Positions 36,301 to 48,300 of a stretch of DNA of 64,000 nt are shown piece after piece. The notes below the pieces were generated by a model. That model did no database searches and was not told the origin of the DNA. It saw nothing but the letters and a program-made list of their open reading frames with translations. The stretch covers positions 2,976,001 to 3,040,000 of the forward strand of contig NC_039493.1 in NCBI RefSeq assembly GCF_003590095.1. The letters run 5' to 3'. A program made the position numbers and the translations under genes. This DNA comes from Trichoplusia ni (Eukaryota > Arthropoda > Insecta > Lepidoptera > Noctuidae). Each line of letters begins with the position of its first letter. The first letter of the stretch is position 1.

Positions 36301-37167
36301 GGGTGCTGCGCGGCGGAGGGCCGCGTGAGCGGGTAGGGCGGGTGCGGCCCGCGCCGCAGCAGCGCCAGCCCGCCGCCGCCGCGCGCCGTCATGCGCGACA
36401 CCGACGCCACCCAGCCATCGAACGTCACTGCCTCACCACCACCTGCCCACGCCTCTTCCAGTAGACATTGTACCTAGTGAATTTACACGTAATCAGCATA
36501 TGCATCAACCAATTGCGCAGTTTAGCAAATGCGTAAGATATCTATAGTTCAGACCTCCATGGGCAGTGGCTCATAGTGCAGCTCTCCCCCCAGCGGCGGT
36601 GACACGAGGCGCGCCCAGTCCCAGCGCAGACCCCGCGCGGCGGGTGACGTCACGCTGTAGCAGGCTCTCCGCACGCCGCACTCCGCGCCCGCCCCCCCCG
36701 CACCGCCCGCTGCACAGCTCGCATGTGAACCATCTAATGCAGTAATTTAAGTGATAATATGGATTACAGGACCTTTCACTGTGACAATAGTAAGTCATGT
36801 GAGAACAATAATAAAACTATTTTTGTTATTGCGAACCATTGCAGCAGAATGGAATGTTAAACACGGACTCATTGTCGCTTGCGAATAGTAAAACAATAAG
36901 ACATGTATCTCTAGGTAATTAAAAAAAATATAAATAAGAAGGAACCAAGTGTAATTTCAGGCCTTTACCTGGATTGTCCATACATTGTGTAAGAGTCCTG
37001 AGGTTTACATAATGACCTCGTAAGGCAGGGTCAGCATCAGCCAGCACAACTCGAGTGAGCTTCTTGGCATGAGCTCGCTCTAAGGTGCGGGTGACTCCTG
37101 GTGTGTGCGGCAGCCACTGACCATTGCACTGCCACTCCCACACCACCACGCAGTGCACCGAAGACAT
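33373..37167 (-). CDS. dx: Deltex, E3 ubiquitin ligase of the Notch pathway
   Basis: Ten coding exons give about 627 residues with every phase consistent: 37167-36969, 36733-36555, 36473-36269, 36154-35927, 35847-35675, 35563-35440, 35101-34908, 34315-34098, 34016-33908, 33627-33373. Deltex binds Notch ankyrin repeats through its WWE domains and steers endosomal Notch signalling by ubiquitination. Seen: WWE1 (about residues 8-70, with ERAHAKKLTRVVLADADP), WWE2 (about 90-165, GVRRACYSV), a Ser/Val/Gln-rich region with QILHNLNIFS, the conserved block VDTVSTYLSHESKESLQ, a complete RING (C394, C397, C414, H416, H419, C422, C441, C444) and a DTC domain (YYAVGFPR, SLTTGRE). Exon order and motifs match fly deltex. 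Odd points: a perfect 33-bp duplication in exon 8 and an 11-bp duplication just before the stop that changes the tail. The exon 2 donor (GTCTGA) is weak. Confidence 0.95.
33421..33442 (-). repeat. 11-bp tandem duplication near the deltex stop codon
   Basis: CGGGCAGCAGG occurs twice without a gap (33,421-33,431 and 33,432-33,442). Eleven is not a multiple of three, so the copy number decides the C-terminus. With two copies the frame runs on to TAG at 33,373; with one it would end at TGA at 33,398. Confidence 0.85.
34178..34243 (-). repeat. Perfect 33-bp tandem duplication inside deltex exon 8
   Basis: Unit 34,178-34,210 is repeated without a mismatch as 34,211-34,243. It adds eleven codons in frame (repeat unit GAGPPPGLQPR) between the last RING cysteines and the conserved GSMAW segment, where fly deltex has a short linker. 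Confidence 0.9.
34362..34760 (+). repeat. Noctuid-type tRNA-related SINE with an extra 3' end, in deltex intron 7
   Basis: A near-complete element at about 34,460-34,760 runs from 'gggccgtagatgggtgacca' through 'ggtctgacaaccagtctaa' and 'gaggaggtcagataggcag' to the 3' segment 'tcgctccttgtaaaac...gccgaacatagttg'. That 3' segment also occurs alone just upstream (34,365-34,450), so a truncated copy and a longer copy lie head to tail. This SINE type is very abundant in noctuid moths. Confidence 0.8.
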
Positions 37168-38406
37168 CACGGATTATGGTATTTGCACTACAACCAATAA
37201 GATCATTTTAAATTGTACTTTTGATGAAATTAAGATAGCTCCATCAGTAAAACTTTTTTTTTACTGTAATCGACACTCACATACTTCAAAGATTATTACT
37301 CAGCTTCATCCTATTATGGCCCATCTTTCCCAAGTTTATAAATATAAATTATAAATATCAACTGCATATTATATTAACAAAATTTTAATTACACACATAA
37401 ATTGAAGAAAGTCTATAACACATAAGGGTCCTTTTATTGAGTTGTGTAAGTTATCAGTATGTTTACTCACAATTAAACTTATGACTCAAATAGGAAATGT
37501 ACCATATTTGGAATGAAGCTCTTTGCCTTAATCACGTAAAAGTACTCACTTGTTTTGACGAAATAACCCAAACTATCCGTCTGTCACCGACTGATGCTCT
37601 TTATTGAAGTATTAGATTACATTTTCATACAGAATAACTATCAACAACTATCACTTGTTTGCTACTGGTCATAACGTCCCCGCCATTTATGAGGAATATA
37701 CTTTTAATAGCTTCAGACATAACACTACACTGTCACACTGAACTGTAAATTATGAACTAGTCAATAACATTTGTTTGAAAGAATTGAAACTAATTAAATG
37801 TTAGCGAAACAAGTATCCACAACTCAACAATCGTCAATCATCAATGAAATTCTTGTAAATTAATTATGACAGCTAGGTAGTGTTCGAAACATTCAAACCA
37901 AACCAAAACTAACGTATGACTTTGTAGCCTCGACTATCAATGAACCTTCGTAATCTGACATTGAAAAGTTATAAAATATAAATTATTACTATTAGAAGCT
38001 AATGATATTTTAATCTTGTTTTTTTTTCGTTTAAGTAATTACGATCATGTATAGCTTTAAATATAGCAAGTATATAGAGTTTATAAACATACACTAATAA
38101 TTGCATTACATTGATATTTCTGTACTCATACATTTTATGATCAATAACCTTATTTGAAACCATGATCTGAGTGTGAAGAAATAATGCAGAGCTAATCCTA
38201 ATCTAATGCAATTTTTAATTTTGAATGCACCGTAATATTGACGATTCTGAACGACTCGAAGGAGATTGGCGATTGTTGGCTGTACCCGCCATGTTTTCTT
38301 TTTATTGTTCAAGTGACTAATCGCAACTACTATTACCGTATTATCGAATAAAGTATACAAAATTAGTGCATTTAATTTTTTGAGACTTGTCAACCGAGTC
38401 CTTAGA
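37168..38406. promoter_or_regulatory. Head-to-head intergenic region between deltex and the dsRBD gene
   Basis: This AT-rich stretch of about 1.2 kb lies between two start codons that point away from each other, so it should hold both promoters. A possible acceptor for a deltex 5' UTR exon (GTTGTAG on the minus strand, exon start about 37,187) would place a non-coding first exon further right. No TATA box or CpG island stands out. Confidence 0.5.
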
Positions 38407-41400
38407 ATGGCTTACAACAAGCAATGTGAGTTTCAAAAAGTGTACATGTTGTGTTTTATACGATTATTTCCTTGACAGTGAATCTACAAAACAGTAATCA
38501 ATTATTGTTATGGTTTTATAGTCCGTATAAATTACGCCTTCGTTAAGTTGTTATTTTATTACTAATTATTAGATTAAACACTTACGATTGCTTGGTTATT
38601 AGGTTCTTAGTTAGTGATGCTTGGCATTCAATTTAATTTTCGTTTGTGAAGTTAGTGCGACTGGTAGCTGTGTGTATATTGATTTTAAGTGACATTGCCT
38701 TTGTAATGGACGATATCTTTTACTCTTACGAAGTATTACTCTACTATTCTACAGTGGATAAGAAGCTTATAAACTAAATAAATATATCTCATCAGCTAAC
38801 TCCGGCCCCTGCTAATGTAGGCGTCTCCAAAAGAGCGGGAACTCTATACGTAAACTATCTATGTAATTACATGTGTTATTTCTATCCTAAGGAAAGGTAT
38901 GTAGCCTTTTCTTAAAGCTTCTATAATTAGCTTCATTTTCAGCGTATTATTTTATAATAATATGGACATGTAATACATAGAACTCTAAGTATGTAGTAAT
39001 AGAAGTAGTTAGTATGTAAAACGTAACATATATAACTAAAGTTTTTTACTTTCAGACAACACAAGGTTCTCTGGCCGCTACAACACTCCTGGACAATTTG
39101 TGTCGGCAGGAGAGGTACATGCTAATGATTATATTAAGTATTTTGGGATTGTTTTGAAAGAACCTAATTATTTTTTACTCCTATTGCTATGATCACATCG
39201 TAAGTAGACATTGTATTTCTTACATAAAATAGTTATAAATTAATAATGTTCTGTGAAGAACTAAAATTCTTGTTATATTGTCTAGAGCTTTTTATAATTA
39301 GATCATACAAAAGATAAAGAACTACTTATGTAAACATGATTTATAATTAAACATGAACAAATAATTTTATTAAGAATAGTTAATGTTGCCATTAGGTAGC
39401 CCTCTAAACTAATTTACATCCAGCTTAAATATTTTGATTTAAAACAAAATGTCTGTTACCACAGTGCTATGCCGAGCCCCGAGAGCCCTGGTACTGGCCA
39501 ATACAAGTCTAAGCTACCCTCTTACTGAGCTTTAGTGTTGCACATCAACTGCCAACAATGTATGGGATAGGTGTAGTGGCAGTCATTGCATGTTGTCCCT
39601 TACAATGCTTGGTACCCACCAGGGCCCTTGTACCTTTACTTTTTAATCATGCCTGTGGTGAGACTTCTCAGGATGTCAATAAAGGCCTCTCAGAGGGTAG
39701 CTATGTGGTTTGAGAAAGCAGTATGGTCGCGAAATTAAGTTCGTCAACATACAGCATTCTCTAGACTTAAGTAGACATAAGCTGCTCCGGATTTCTAACA
39801 TGTGACAACCCTATGAAATTGTAACTGAAATTAATGAAACATTGCCATATGGTCCCCCATTGGTAAGATGAGGAGGGGTTGCAATTTTACTGGGTGACAG
39901 ACATGATAGGAATATGGATGTTGATGGGTGATGTGAGACCACCATCACTGAGGTGCAAGGTGAAGTAAGAATGCTGCAAGCTTTCATATTTTGTTAGTTT
40001 TTGGTTTATTTCTTCTCATTGATAGAGTATTCCACAACATCCATTTTGGTTTTGCTTTTAATTTCTTTGTTTGGTCATGTTTCTGTCCTGTGACATGGAG
40101 AGGATTCCCCAGCCTATGGCTGTCATTCTAGTTAGCTGAGTATAGTGTGTGTGGTGCGTGAGGTAGTGAGTGAGTGGTGGAGCGCATCGCCCACTCGGCT
40201 GAATGACGCCAGTTGGTGTCGGGCGCGCCGCCGGCTGGTCTGCTGCAGCGGCCGCGACCTTACCCGCCGTACACTAAATACTACTCATCAGTGAGTACCA
40301 CGCACGCACCTTCATTTTGTCGCTATAACTTGGTGTGTTTGTTCACGATGATCTTTGTTTACTACCAGTTTGTAACGTAGGGCTCATGCAATAGGCGCTT
40401 CAATATAGAGTACGCGATCTTCCTTAGTTAAAAGTGTAGTGGTTTTCATTAGTGCACAAACACACTTTGTCAGTATAAGTTGAGTAGGGTATCTAATTGT
40501 AAATGTTGTGGGGACTTGGAGGTGTAATGCTTGTTGCTTTAATGTGTGCTATGTCGACAGTCGTACGGTCAGGCGCCTCGGAAACAGATGCCGCAGAATA
40601 TTCAGCCTATACCTAAAGTGAGTATGGGTGGTTTGTAGATATTGTCGGTTAAGTGAATTGTTTTGCGTCGTGATGGCAACTTATACAAGATTCTACTGTG
40701 ATTCCCTATTTTTACAGGGTGCTGATTTCAAATAGAATAGTGCCTTTATATGTTGTTCACATTTTGACCACTCTGAAGTGCGGTGCTCAGTGCGCAGCTA
40801 CCTCGCTGACTCTATTATGTTTCCCTCATAGGTAAAATCTGTCGCATTTGGAGCGGTCAATATTTTAATGAGGACAAACTTTATATCTCTGTCCTAAATG
40901 TTTCCGAAACACTTCGCGATACAAGGATTACATTCCTTCATTTTTTTATTCTAGGCGAAACCAGAAGATGAGATGACAGTCGATAATGACGTGGCGATGG
41001 CGATGCCCAAAAATGAGGGGCCCGGTGTTGTGCGCCCACATTGGATGAAGAGTAAATTGCCCGGAGGTAATGTTTGCTTTCTACTAACACTACAATACAA
41101 TGTTATTGATTTTTGTGGGTAAGAATTTATTTCTCTTAAAGAAGAATACAATTTGTTTAACATAGAAGAGAAAACCCGATAATACTAATTACAGATTTAA
41201 ACACGCGAGTATACGTTAGTAAAACATTGTCTTAATTGTGTTCCAGTGAAAAAAGTGAGCAACAAAGAGCGACGTCGGCGTCAGAACGAGAACTTGCGGC
41301 GGTTGCTCACCCCCAAGAACGCGCTCATGGTGCTCAACGAGATGATGCCCAATGAGCAGGTCGCTAATGTGAGTGAAATTATGTTATTCAGCAGACAGGG

Positions 41401-42320
41401 GCGACTACGAAGTACGCCACAGTAACCTGACGACGACGACACCTTCCCAGCTTTCAGTTTGATAATTTGCTTGTGTTTCTTCTTTTTAATATTATATCTT
41501 TTGGCAGCAATTTAAAGTGGAACCCTCAGCAAATAACCAGTACTACAAGGCGACAAACACTCACAGCTTCTGCGCAGATCTTACTATAGACGGCAATTGT
41601 TACAAAGGCTATGGTAAGTGTTTGTAAATAATGTGCACCCTAAGTCAATTTGATAAAATTTTATGCCAATCTGATCTGTTTACTCTTGTAGGTGAAAACA
41701 AACTGATGGCACGAAACGCAGCCGCCGAGCAGGCGATCCGAGACCTCATCATAAAGAAGATGAACAAAGCAGTGACCAGCGACAGCGGTAAGTACGATGG
41801 TAGACGGGGCTCGCAGGCTTCCGAGATGTCGGCTATAGATGACGTGTTGTGTGCGGCGCCAGGCTCCACCAACGGCGACGCCGCCAGCGACGAGGAGGCG
41901 CTGCCCATGATCCAGCTGGCGTCGTTCGCGCTGCACAAGCTGTTCACGGAGTGGGAGTACGAGGGCCACAAGGTGCCCGCGCTCAAGCCGGCCGCGGCCG
42001 CCGCGCCCGAGCCCGCGCCCGCCGCGCCGCACAAGCCGCTGCCGCCGCGCCCCGCCGCCATGCACCCCTGCATGCTGCTCACCTACATGCGCCCGCATCT
42101 GGAGTACCGCGAGCTGGCCGTGGACGGCGACCGCCCGCAGAACATGCTGTTCACCATGGGCGTGGAGGTGGACGGCACCACGTACGTGGGCAAGGCGCCC
42201 AACAAGAAGGAGGCGCGCAAGCTGGCCGCCAAGGCCGCCTGCCGCGCGCTCTTCGACGTGGAGTTCGAGCAGCCGCCGCCCGCCGACCTTGCGGCCGCGC
42301 CCGCGGGCCCCGCGCAGTAA
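38407..42320 (+). CDS. DIP1: Protein with two dsRNA-binding domains, DIP1-like
   Basis: Eight exons with consistent phases give about 381 residues: 38407-38425, 39056-39114, 40249-40290 (or from 40213), 40561-40617, 40955-41066, 41247-41368, 41508-41613, 41692-42320. Seen: an N-terminus rich in Tyr, Arg and Pro, a basic stretch (KERRRRQ), dsRBD1 at about 119-197 (PKNALMVLNEM...ARNAAAEQAIRDLI), a linker with LPMIQLASFALHKLFTEWE and an Ala/Pro-rich segment, then dsRBD2 at about 297-365 (HPCMLLTYMRP...KKEARKLAAKAACRALF). There is no deaminase domain, so it is not ADAR, and no RNase III domain. The spacing resembles insect DIP1 (disco-interacting protein 1), a nuclear dsRNA-binding protein; the family assignment is from memory of the architecture. 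Odd points: an in-frame GTAAGT...TATAG stretch inside the last exon and a strong GC shift in the last 500 bases. Confidence 0.85.
39120..40200 (+). other. Intron 2 of the dsRBD gene with possible repeat remnant
   Basis: The GC-richer part 39,465-40,130 differs in composition from the rest of the intron, and short frames suggest a decayed repeat. No diagnostic motif identifies a family. Confidence 0.3.
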
Positions 42321-43150
42321 CCCCCCCCCCCTTTTTAACGTATTTCGAAGTTGACTAAGCCCCCTTTCTAGTTTTAGGGCTATTTTCTTAAGTAATTCCG
42401 CTAAAGAAGCATATATTTTGAAGGATAACATTAGTAATTTTTATTGTGAACCGTCTTATAAGGCTATATAGTACAAAACGTAATCAACTAAAACAATATG
42501 TTGCCTTAGTATACTACAACAAAGACCCAGTTTCTGTCACACGTAACGTGGTGTGAGTCAAGGGTCGCGTAGTTTGCGAGCAGGCTTTACATTGTACTCG
42601 CACTTTATAAATCAAATTTTATTAAATCTCGGGTTACTAGAATCCTTGACTTTATATGGTGACATGTATCGTTATGTTTCTTTGTAGTCGTATTGCTCGC
42701 ACGTTAGACTCGAGTGCGAATGAGTTATAATTGTTATCAATCAATTCATAAATAATTATTCAGCTTTAGACCGTGAGGTGAATATTACTATTACTAGTAT
42801 ACCATGAAGTGTAGTATTGCGACATGGCGCTGACGTACGTTTATTTAGTACGCGCTATATTATATTATATAAATGTCTTCGATATATGTAGCTACGAAGT
42901 TATATTTCTATTATTTTTAAATACCTAGAAGTTTTTAATTGAATTTTATTAATGAACTTGAAAAATTGAATGATATGAAATAATACGAACACATACATTC
43001 GTAAATATAATTATTGTGGTTTTCTTTTTGGAATAATCAATTACTGCAATATTATTACAGAGCAGTCGCTTGCCGCGACTCTTCGTATCTGTTTGACTAC
43101 TTTTTTGTTAATTTAAAGTAATAATAAACAAAGTTATCGGAAATATTCGT
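42321..43150 (+). other. 3' untranslated region of the dsRBD gene
   Basis: This is AT-rich sequence from the stop codon to the polyadenylation signal AATAAA at 43,123-43,128, with no open frame of note. A C-run directly follows the stop codon. Confidence 0.6.
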
Positions 43151-43156
43151 TTTATT
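43123..43156. terminator. Facing polyadenylation signals of convergent genes
   Basis: AATAAA on the plus strand (43,123-43,128) and AATAAA on the minus strand (TTTATT at 43,151-43,156) lie 22 bases apart. Cleavage 10-30 bases past each would make the two transcripts overlap at their 3' ends. Confidence 0.45.
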
Positions 43157-45314
43157 TTTTAAATAGTCGGAACCTCTTTGGCATACAACCTACTGATCTG
43201 GTAAGTCGCCTCTATTATAAAGCTGGGAAAATATTCAAAACAGTATTGAACCTGTAAAAATAATAATTTACAAAGTGGAAGGAAATGAAAGAGTGTGTTG
43301 GACATAACTACGTTTAATAACATCTCGAATATTGTTGGATTGTATCGAAACGGCCATGACAACAGTCCCAAGATCAATATAAAAGTGGCTTGGAATTACA
43401 ACACTTGATCCGCCGGGCGCACTACATCAACATTACTACGATGTCATGAACACATAGTTGGCTAGTATAAAGAGTACCTAGATATTAGCCTAAAGTAGTT
43501 TCAAGTTTACTCGCACCCAGCGAATCGAGGCCCGACCAAATACAAGCATAGTACAAATAATACAGTAACAATAAAAACATTTAAATAATACGTAAGTAAG
43601 TCAACAAAATATATAAATGTCGGCTAATAACCATAGCACGAAGTACTTCAAAGTAGGCAGTAAGATACTAATATTGCACAGAAGATATCCTTAGAACTAC
43701 GCAGATCGAATATGTATTGATCGGGCAGTCAAGTATTATTGGTAAAAACATGAGTACATAATGTCACAGCTACACGTTACTCAGTCTTAGCAAATGCTGC
43801 GCTCGACTTGCTCACGCCCTATCGACGCGACATAGCAGGACCTACTGTTTGTACGACTTATTAACACCATGAGATCAACAGGCCTACTTGCACTCTCTTG
43901 GAAATTACTAAGTAAAGAAAATGAAGTTAATATAAATAATAGAAATGTTAACTTGAGTCAGCAGACAAGTTGATTTCATTGTAATGGCATCGACAGGCCA
44001 ACAACTGACGATCGGACGTCGGTTGTGGTCTCAAGCACACGCCTTAGTTATGAGCAATATTTGTTTCATAAAACAATAGCAATTTACTAAATTTAAATAC
44101 AAAATAAGAAATCACGGTTGAAATATCCGTTAGGTACCTACTTAATATTAAAATAATCTCATTAAAATTCATTCGTTATCTGTATCAAATTATAATTATC
44201 GAATAATATTGAAAATACTTGATCACAGAAAATGCTAACAATACAGATACCAAAAGTTGCATATTCTCATAAGAATTACTTATATTTATTGCCGCCCGCA
44301 AGTTTAGGCAGCTACACTAATAAATTTTATTTAGTTACCTACTGCTACATCGAGACAAATTTGTATAATTTGGAAGGGCGTTTAAAACCTTATAAAATAA
44401 CTACTTTTCGACTACGGTATTAAAACATTGCCCTAATTAGAACAAGGCTACATAACATGAAAACAAGTAGATATCCATTTTTTTTTGCAAAAACCTTTTC
44501 GACTACTTAAAACGTATGTCGGTTTAATGCAGATGAAACTTATAGATTAATGTCTTGTAAAAATATACTTCTAAAACCATTACCAAACAACGCAATATAA
44601 AACAACAGCTAACAATAGAAAACTTAATACAACAAAATAACAACTTGGCAACACTTGAAGTAATGGGAAACTTAAATATTAATGGAGGATTATAAATACT
44701 ATGGAATAAGAATTAAAGGTCAACCTAGTAGTACAGTAGATACTACTGGTTCAGTCCTTGTGTTTCTAACAAAGTAGGCGGGTCGCGGGTAGGTACCTGG
44801 CTTCTTTGTAGAAATGAAAAATGGAATATTCTGGAATTGGTCTCAATACGTGATGATTGGAATGTATTGATTGGAAAAGTAATTACATATAAACACCGGA
44901 AATGAAAAACAATTGTTTATAGTCTTGAAAGTAAGAATTTTGAAGTTCGAACATAGCTTTAGATACCTTCCTACTGTTAAAATAGGTAATACGATTTTTT
45001 ATAATCACTAAAATTTCTAAAAAACGGATTTCGCCGTTCGTCTTGTTCTAATTACAAATGCGAGCCCTTACTAAACTAAGTTTCATAAGTATCTTCTTTA
45101 CATCAATAATTTGGACGTCAACGATTCGAAAAGCACGTTCACATGATTCTCAATATTATTCATTTATACAAAGATCACCTTCCTTAAACATTAGAGCCAC
45201 AAAAATAAATCTAATTGAAAAAGTCGAAACGACAGCTACCCCCAGCCCCGAGGAGCATGGTTCCGCTACTGGACGAAGATCTAAACTATCGAGTACAACC
45301 GTACAGTACAACAG
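43157..45314 (-). other. Probable 3' untranslated region of the kelch gene
   Basis: This is a 2.1-kb stretch downstream of the kelch stop codon without a supported gene. The poly(A) signal at 43,151-43,156 would end it; closer TTTATT sequences near 44,285 and 44,325 are alternatives. Small plus-strand ORFs here lack domains. Confidence 0.45.
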
Positions 45315-48300
45315 TTAGAGGAGACGGTAGGTCCACATGGACAGCGGGCTCTGCAGCAGCGCCAGATGCGGCGGCTCCTTGCCGCCCACCAGCAGCAGGT
45401 GCAGCTGGCTGTCGGCGGCGCGCAACACGCTGCGCGGGCGCCGCTCGCTCAGGTCCTGCAGCTCGATGTCCCCGGGGCCCACGCCCGAGTCCGGCGTCAG
45501 CGCCGCGCCCAGGTTCCTCACGTCAGGACCCAAGTAGTGCGGGTTGCTGAAGCCGAGGGAATTCCCCGACAGTCTGTTGACTCGCTCGGCGCTCGCGTAG
45601 TCCGACGTTGATAGTTCCGTGTCCTCCTCGTCAGTTATGATCGTGTCTTTTGTAAACCTGACGGAGGCTGACTTGGGAATAGTGACGACAGTAACTTTGC
45701 CCTCCATCTTCACTGATGAGATACCATCTTTCTTTTTCATACTATTAATTTCTCGCTTCATGTCTTCCTCTTCCTCGGAGTCAAGATACACGAGTTTTGT
45801 AGCTTCTATTGGTGATAGCACAGGTGTAGGGAGGATCATGTCTGCGAAATCAGGTACGGAAATGGGTTCCCGAGACATTTCTGATCTGTATTCGGGAACG
45901 TCTCCTTCACGAGGGCTCTCGTCACCGTCGGCAGGTTGTCTCTTGTCGATAACGTATGCAGAGTGGGACTTTGAGAGTGCAGCAGCTTCTTGGCGGACGA
46001 GACTCTCGGTAGAGTCTCTGTCTCCGTCCAGAACGCTGTAGGAGCAGCGCGCTGCTCTCCGAATGTGGAAGGAAGAGAGTTTGGAGATCTCTTTCAGTAG
46101 GCTGGCGGGCGGATCGGGCCGGCAGTTCAGTGAGTGCCGGTTGGCGGCGATGCGGCCGGCGGGGGCCGAGCGGACGCGCGGCGGCGCTGAGGGGATCAGC
46201 AGCGCGCAGCAGTCCACGCGGGGAGATGGCCACTTGAGACTTTGGGCTATTCGCTCCCAGGTTTCCGTTGCTGAAAACGGAAAGTAAGAAAGTAGTTTAT
46301 TATATTATACGTAGTGCCTACACGTATAATATGAAAACGGGCAAGGACTAAGTTAATACTTTACCGAAATGGAATCTCCAGAGCTCGTTGGTAGAGTGAC
46401 CGTGTGTCTCTCCACCGAAGATATAGAGATGCGCCCCCGCGCGAAGGCCCGCGTGGCCCCAGCGCGCGCCCGGCGCTGCCTTGCCCGCGCCCCGGACCGC
46501 GCTCCACACGCGGGACACTGCACACAGAACATGATTATTTCGGGTCGTAGGTCGGCTATTTGAGCGATACGTCATGTAAATTCAAGGATTGCCGCATAAA
46601 AAATCTAAAATCTCAAAGGCCTTTTTCAAGTTGGCCTCTTACAGGCCCTGTCGGAACGTTATAATAATGATTGTACCCACTTAAACTAGCTTAAACGTTA
46701 CTTACGCAACTAGAGCTGGTCAATATGGTATATGAATGTCACGGTTGTTGTACTCACTGGTGTCGTAGTACCAGAGGTCGCTGCAGTCGCGCAGGTCGCA
46801 CTGGCCGCCGTGCACGTACAGCCGGTTGTCGTAGAGCGCGGCCGCGTGTCGGTGCCGCGCCGGGCCCGCGCTTGCTGTGCGCACCTGGTGCCACGACTGG
46901 GACTCTAAGGGGCACACACAAGTAAACAGGTTAGGAACAAGTCACACAACAACATAAAGAAATCGATTTTAGTTTGATCATTTCTTCACTGTTTTGATCT
47001 TTCAAAGTGGTCAATAGGAATACTAACCGTAATGAAATGCCCATAGTTCGTTGGTGGATCCCCTCAAGTCCTTATACCCGCCGTATATGAGTAGGCAGTC
47101 CTTGAGCGCGTGCGCCGAGTGTCCGCGGCGGCCGCGCGGGCCCAGGCCGGCGGCGCGCGGCTCGCGGGAGCCCCGCCGTCTGAGCGTCGACGAGTAGTTG
47201 GACGTGCCCGGCAACTTGCGCCATATCTGAGTCTGGAACATACGGATGATACTGTCAGATTTAACGCCGTATTTTATCTTCGATACCTAGGCACTTAATT
47301 TTGAAAAGAGAAAGTAGCAAGCACCCAGCTGTTTAGCTGGTAGTAGTAGGGTTGAGTCTTCTTTGGAGTGTAGGAAGTCCAAGGTTTGAAAACCTTTGAA
47401 AAAGAAAGACTTCAGTACGCATATTAATTTACTTGTGAGGAACTCTCAGTGTGGTGAGTCCAGCTCACTTGACCGGTTTTATAATAATCCGATCAATTGG
47501 CAACCTTATGCCTAAGCTTTAAGCCGTGTGCAATATGGAATAAGCACATCACCTTGAACATACATACATAGCTGCACAGGTAGTACGTGTTGTCGTTCTC
47601 TTCCCATGCCGACGATATCGAACAAACTCCCGAAGTATTTGGTCCTTAAGACACAAGTGCTCTCTGTCCTTGATGGAATTAGCATTACTTAGCATAAGGT
47701 CGCGTGCACGTGTGCTCGACTTGCACTCACTGAGCCGAGAGCACGCGAGTCGCCGCCAAGTTATGATTTGTTCAGGGTCACAAGTATTCTTTTTGCAAAA
47801 CAACTGTATGCAATCAAAGTCTATAAGTATCTGTAATTAGGTAACTTACTAAATAAGCAAACAACCCACACCTAAATCGCTGAAAAATGCTGTGCTTTTT
47901 ATTTTTCAATTATTACACCAGCTCTGCTCTGCACAATGTTCTGCAGTCTGGTAAGATCTTTTGCAGGGCTAGTAACTTTTAGATTCACTGAAATTTATTC
48001 TATTGTAGGTAAGGGCGAGATATTTATGGGCAATCTAACAACCAAGTAACAAGCGCATATTGCCAGATTATACAACGTTGTAAAACTTGATGAAGTAAAA
48101 AGAATCGTGTAAACCTCAGTTCATTGCTTTGATGTAAATACTGAAGACAACCGATAAATATATTTACGAGGCACGACTTACTAAGACAAGGGAAACAGTA
48201 AAATGTAGAGTTCTGTTTTCAACATGATTATCCCAACCAATTCAACAAATAAGGCGGACGTAAACCGTATTTTATAAATCCCAATAAGTAACAGTTAATC

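Noticed and set aside
38407..42320. ADAR-type RNA editase
   Set aside because: Two dsRBDs are present but no deaminase domain follows; the gene ends soon after dsRBD2.
41645..42431. Long minus-strand ORFs (145 and 256 codons) and a second plus-frame ORF over the last dsRBD exon
   Set aside because: They are GC-driven shadows of a well-supported exon encoding dsRBD2. They lack domains and splice support.
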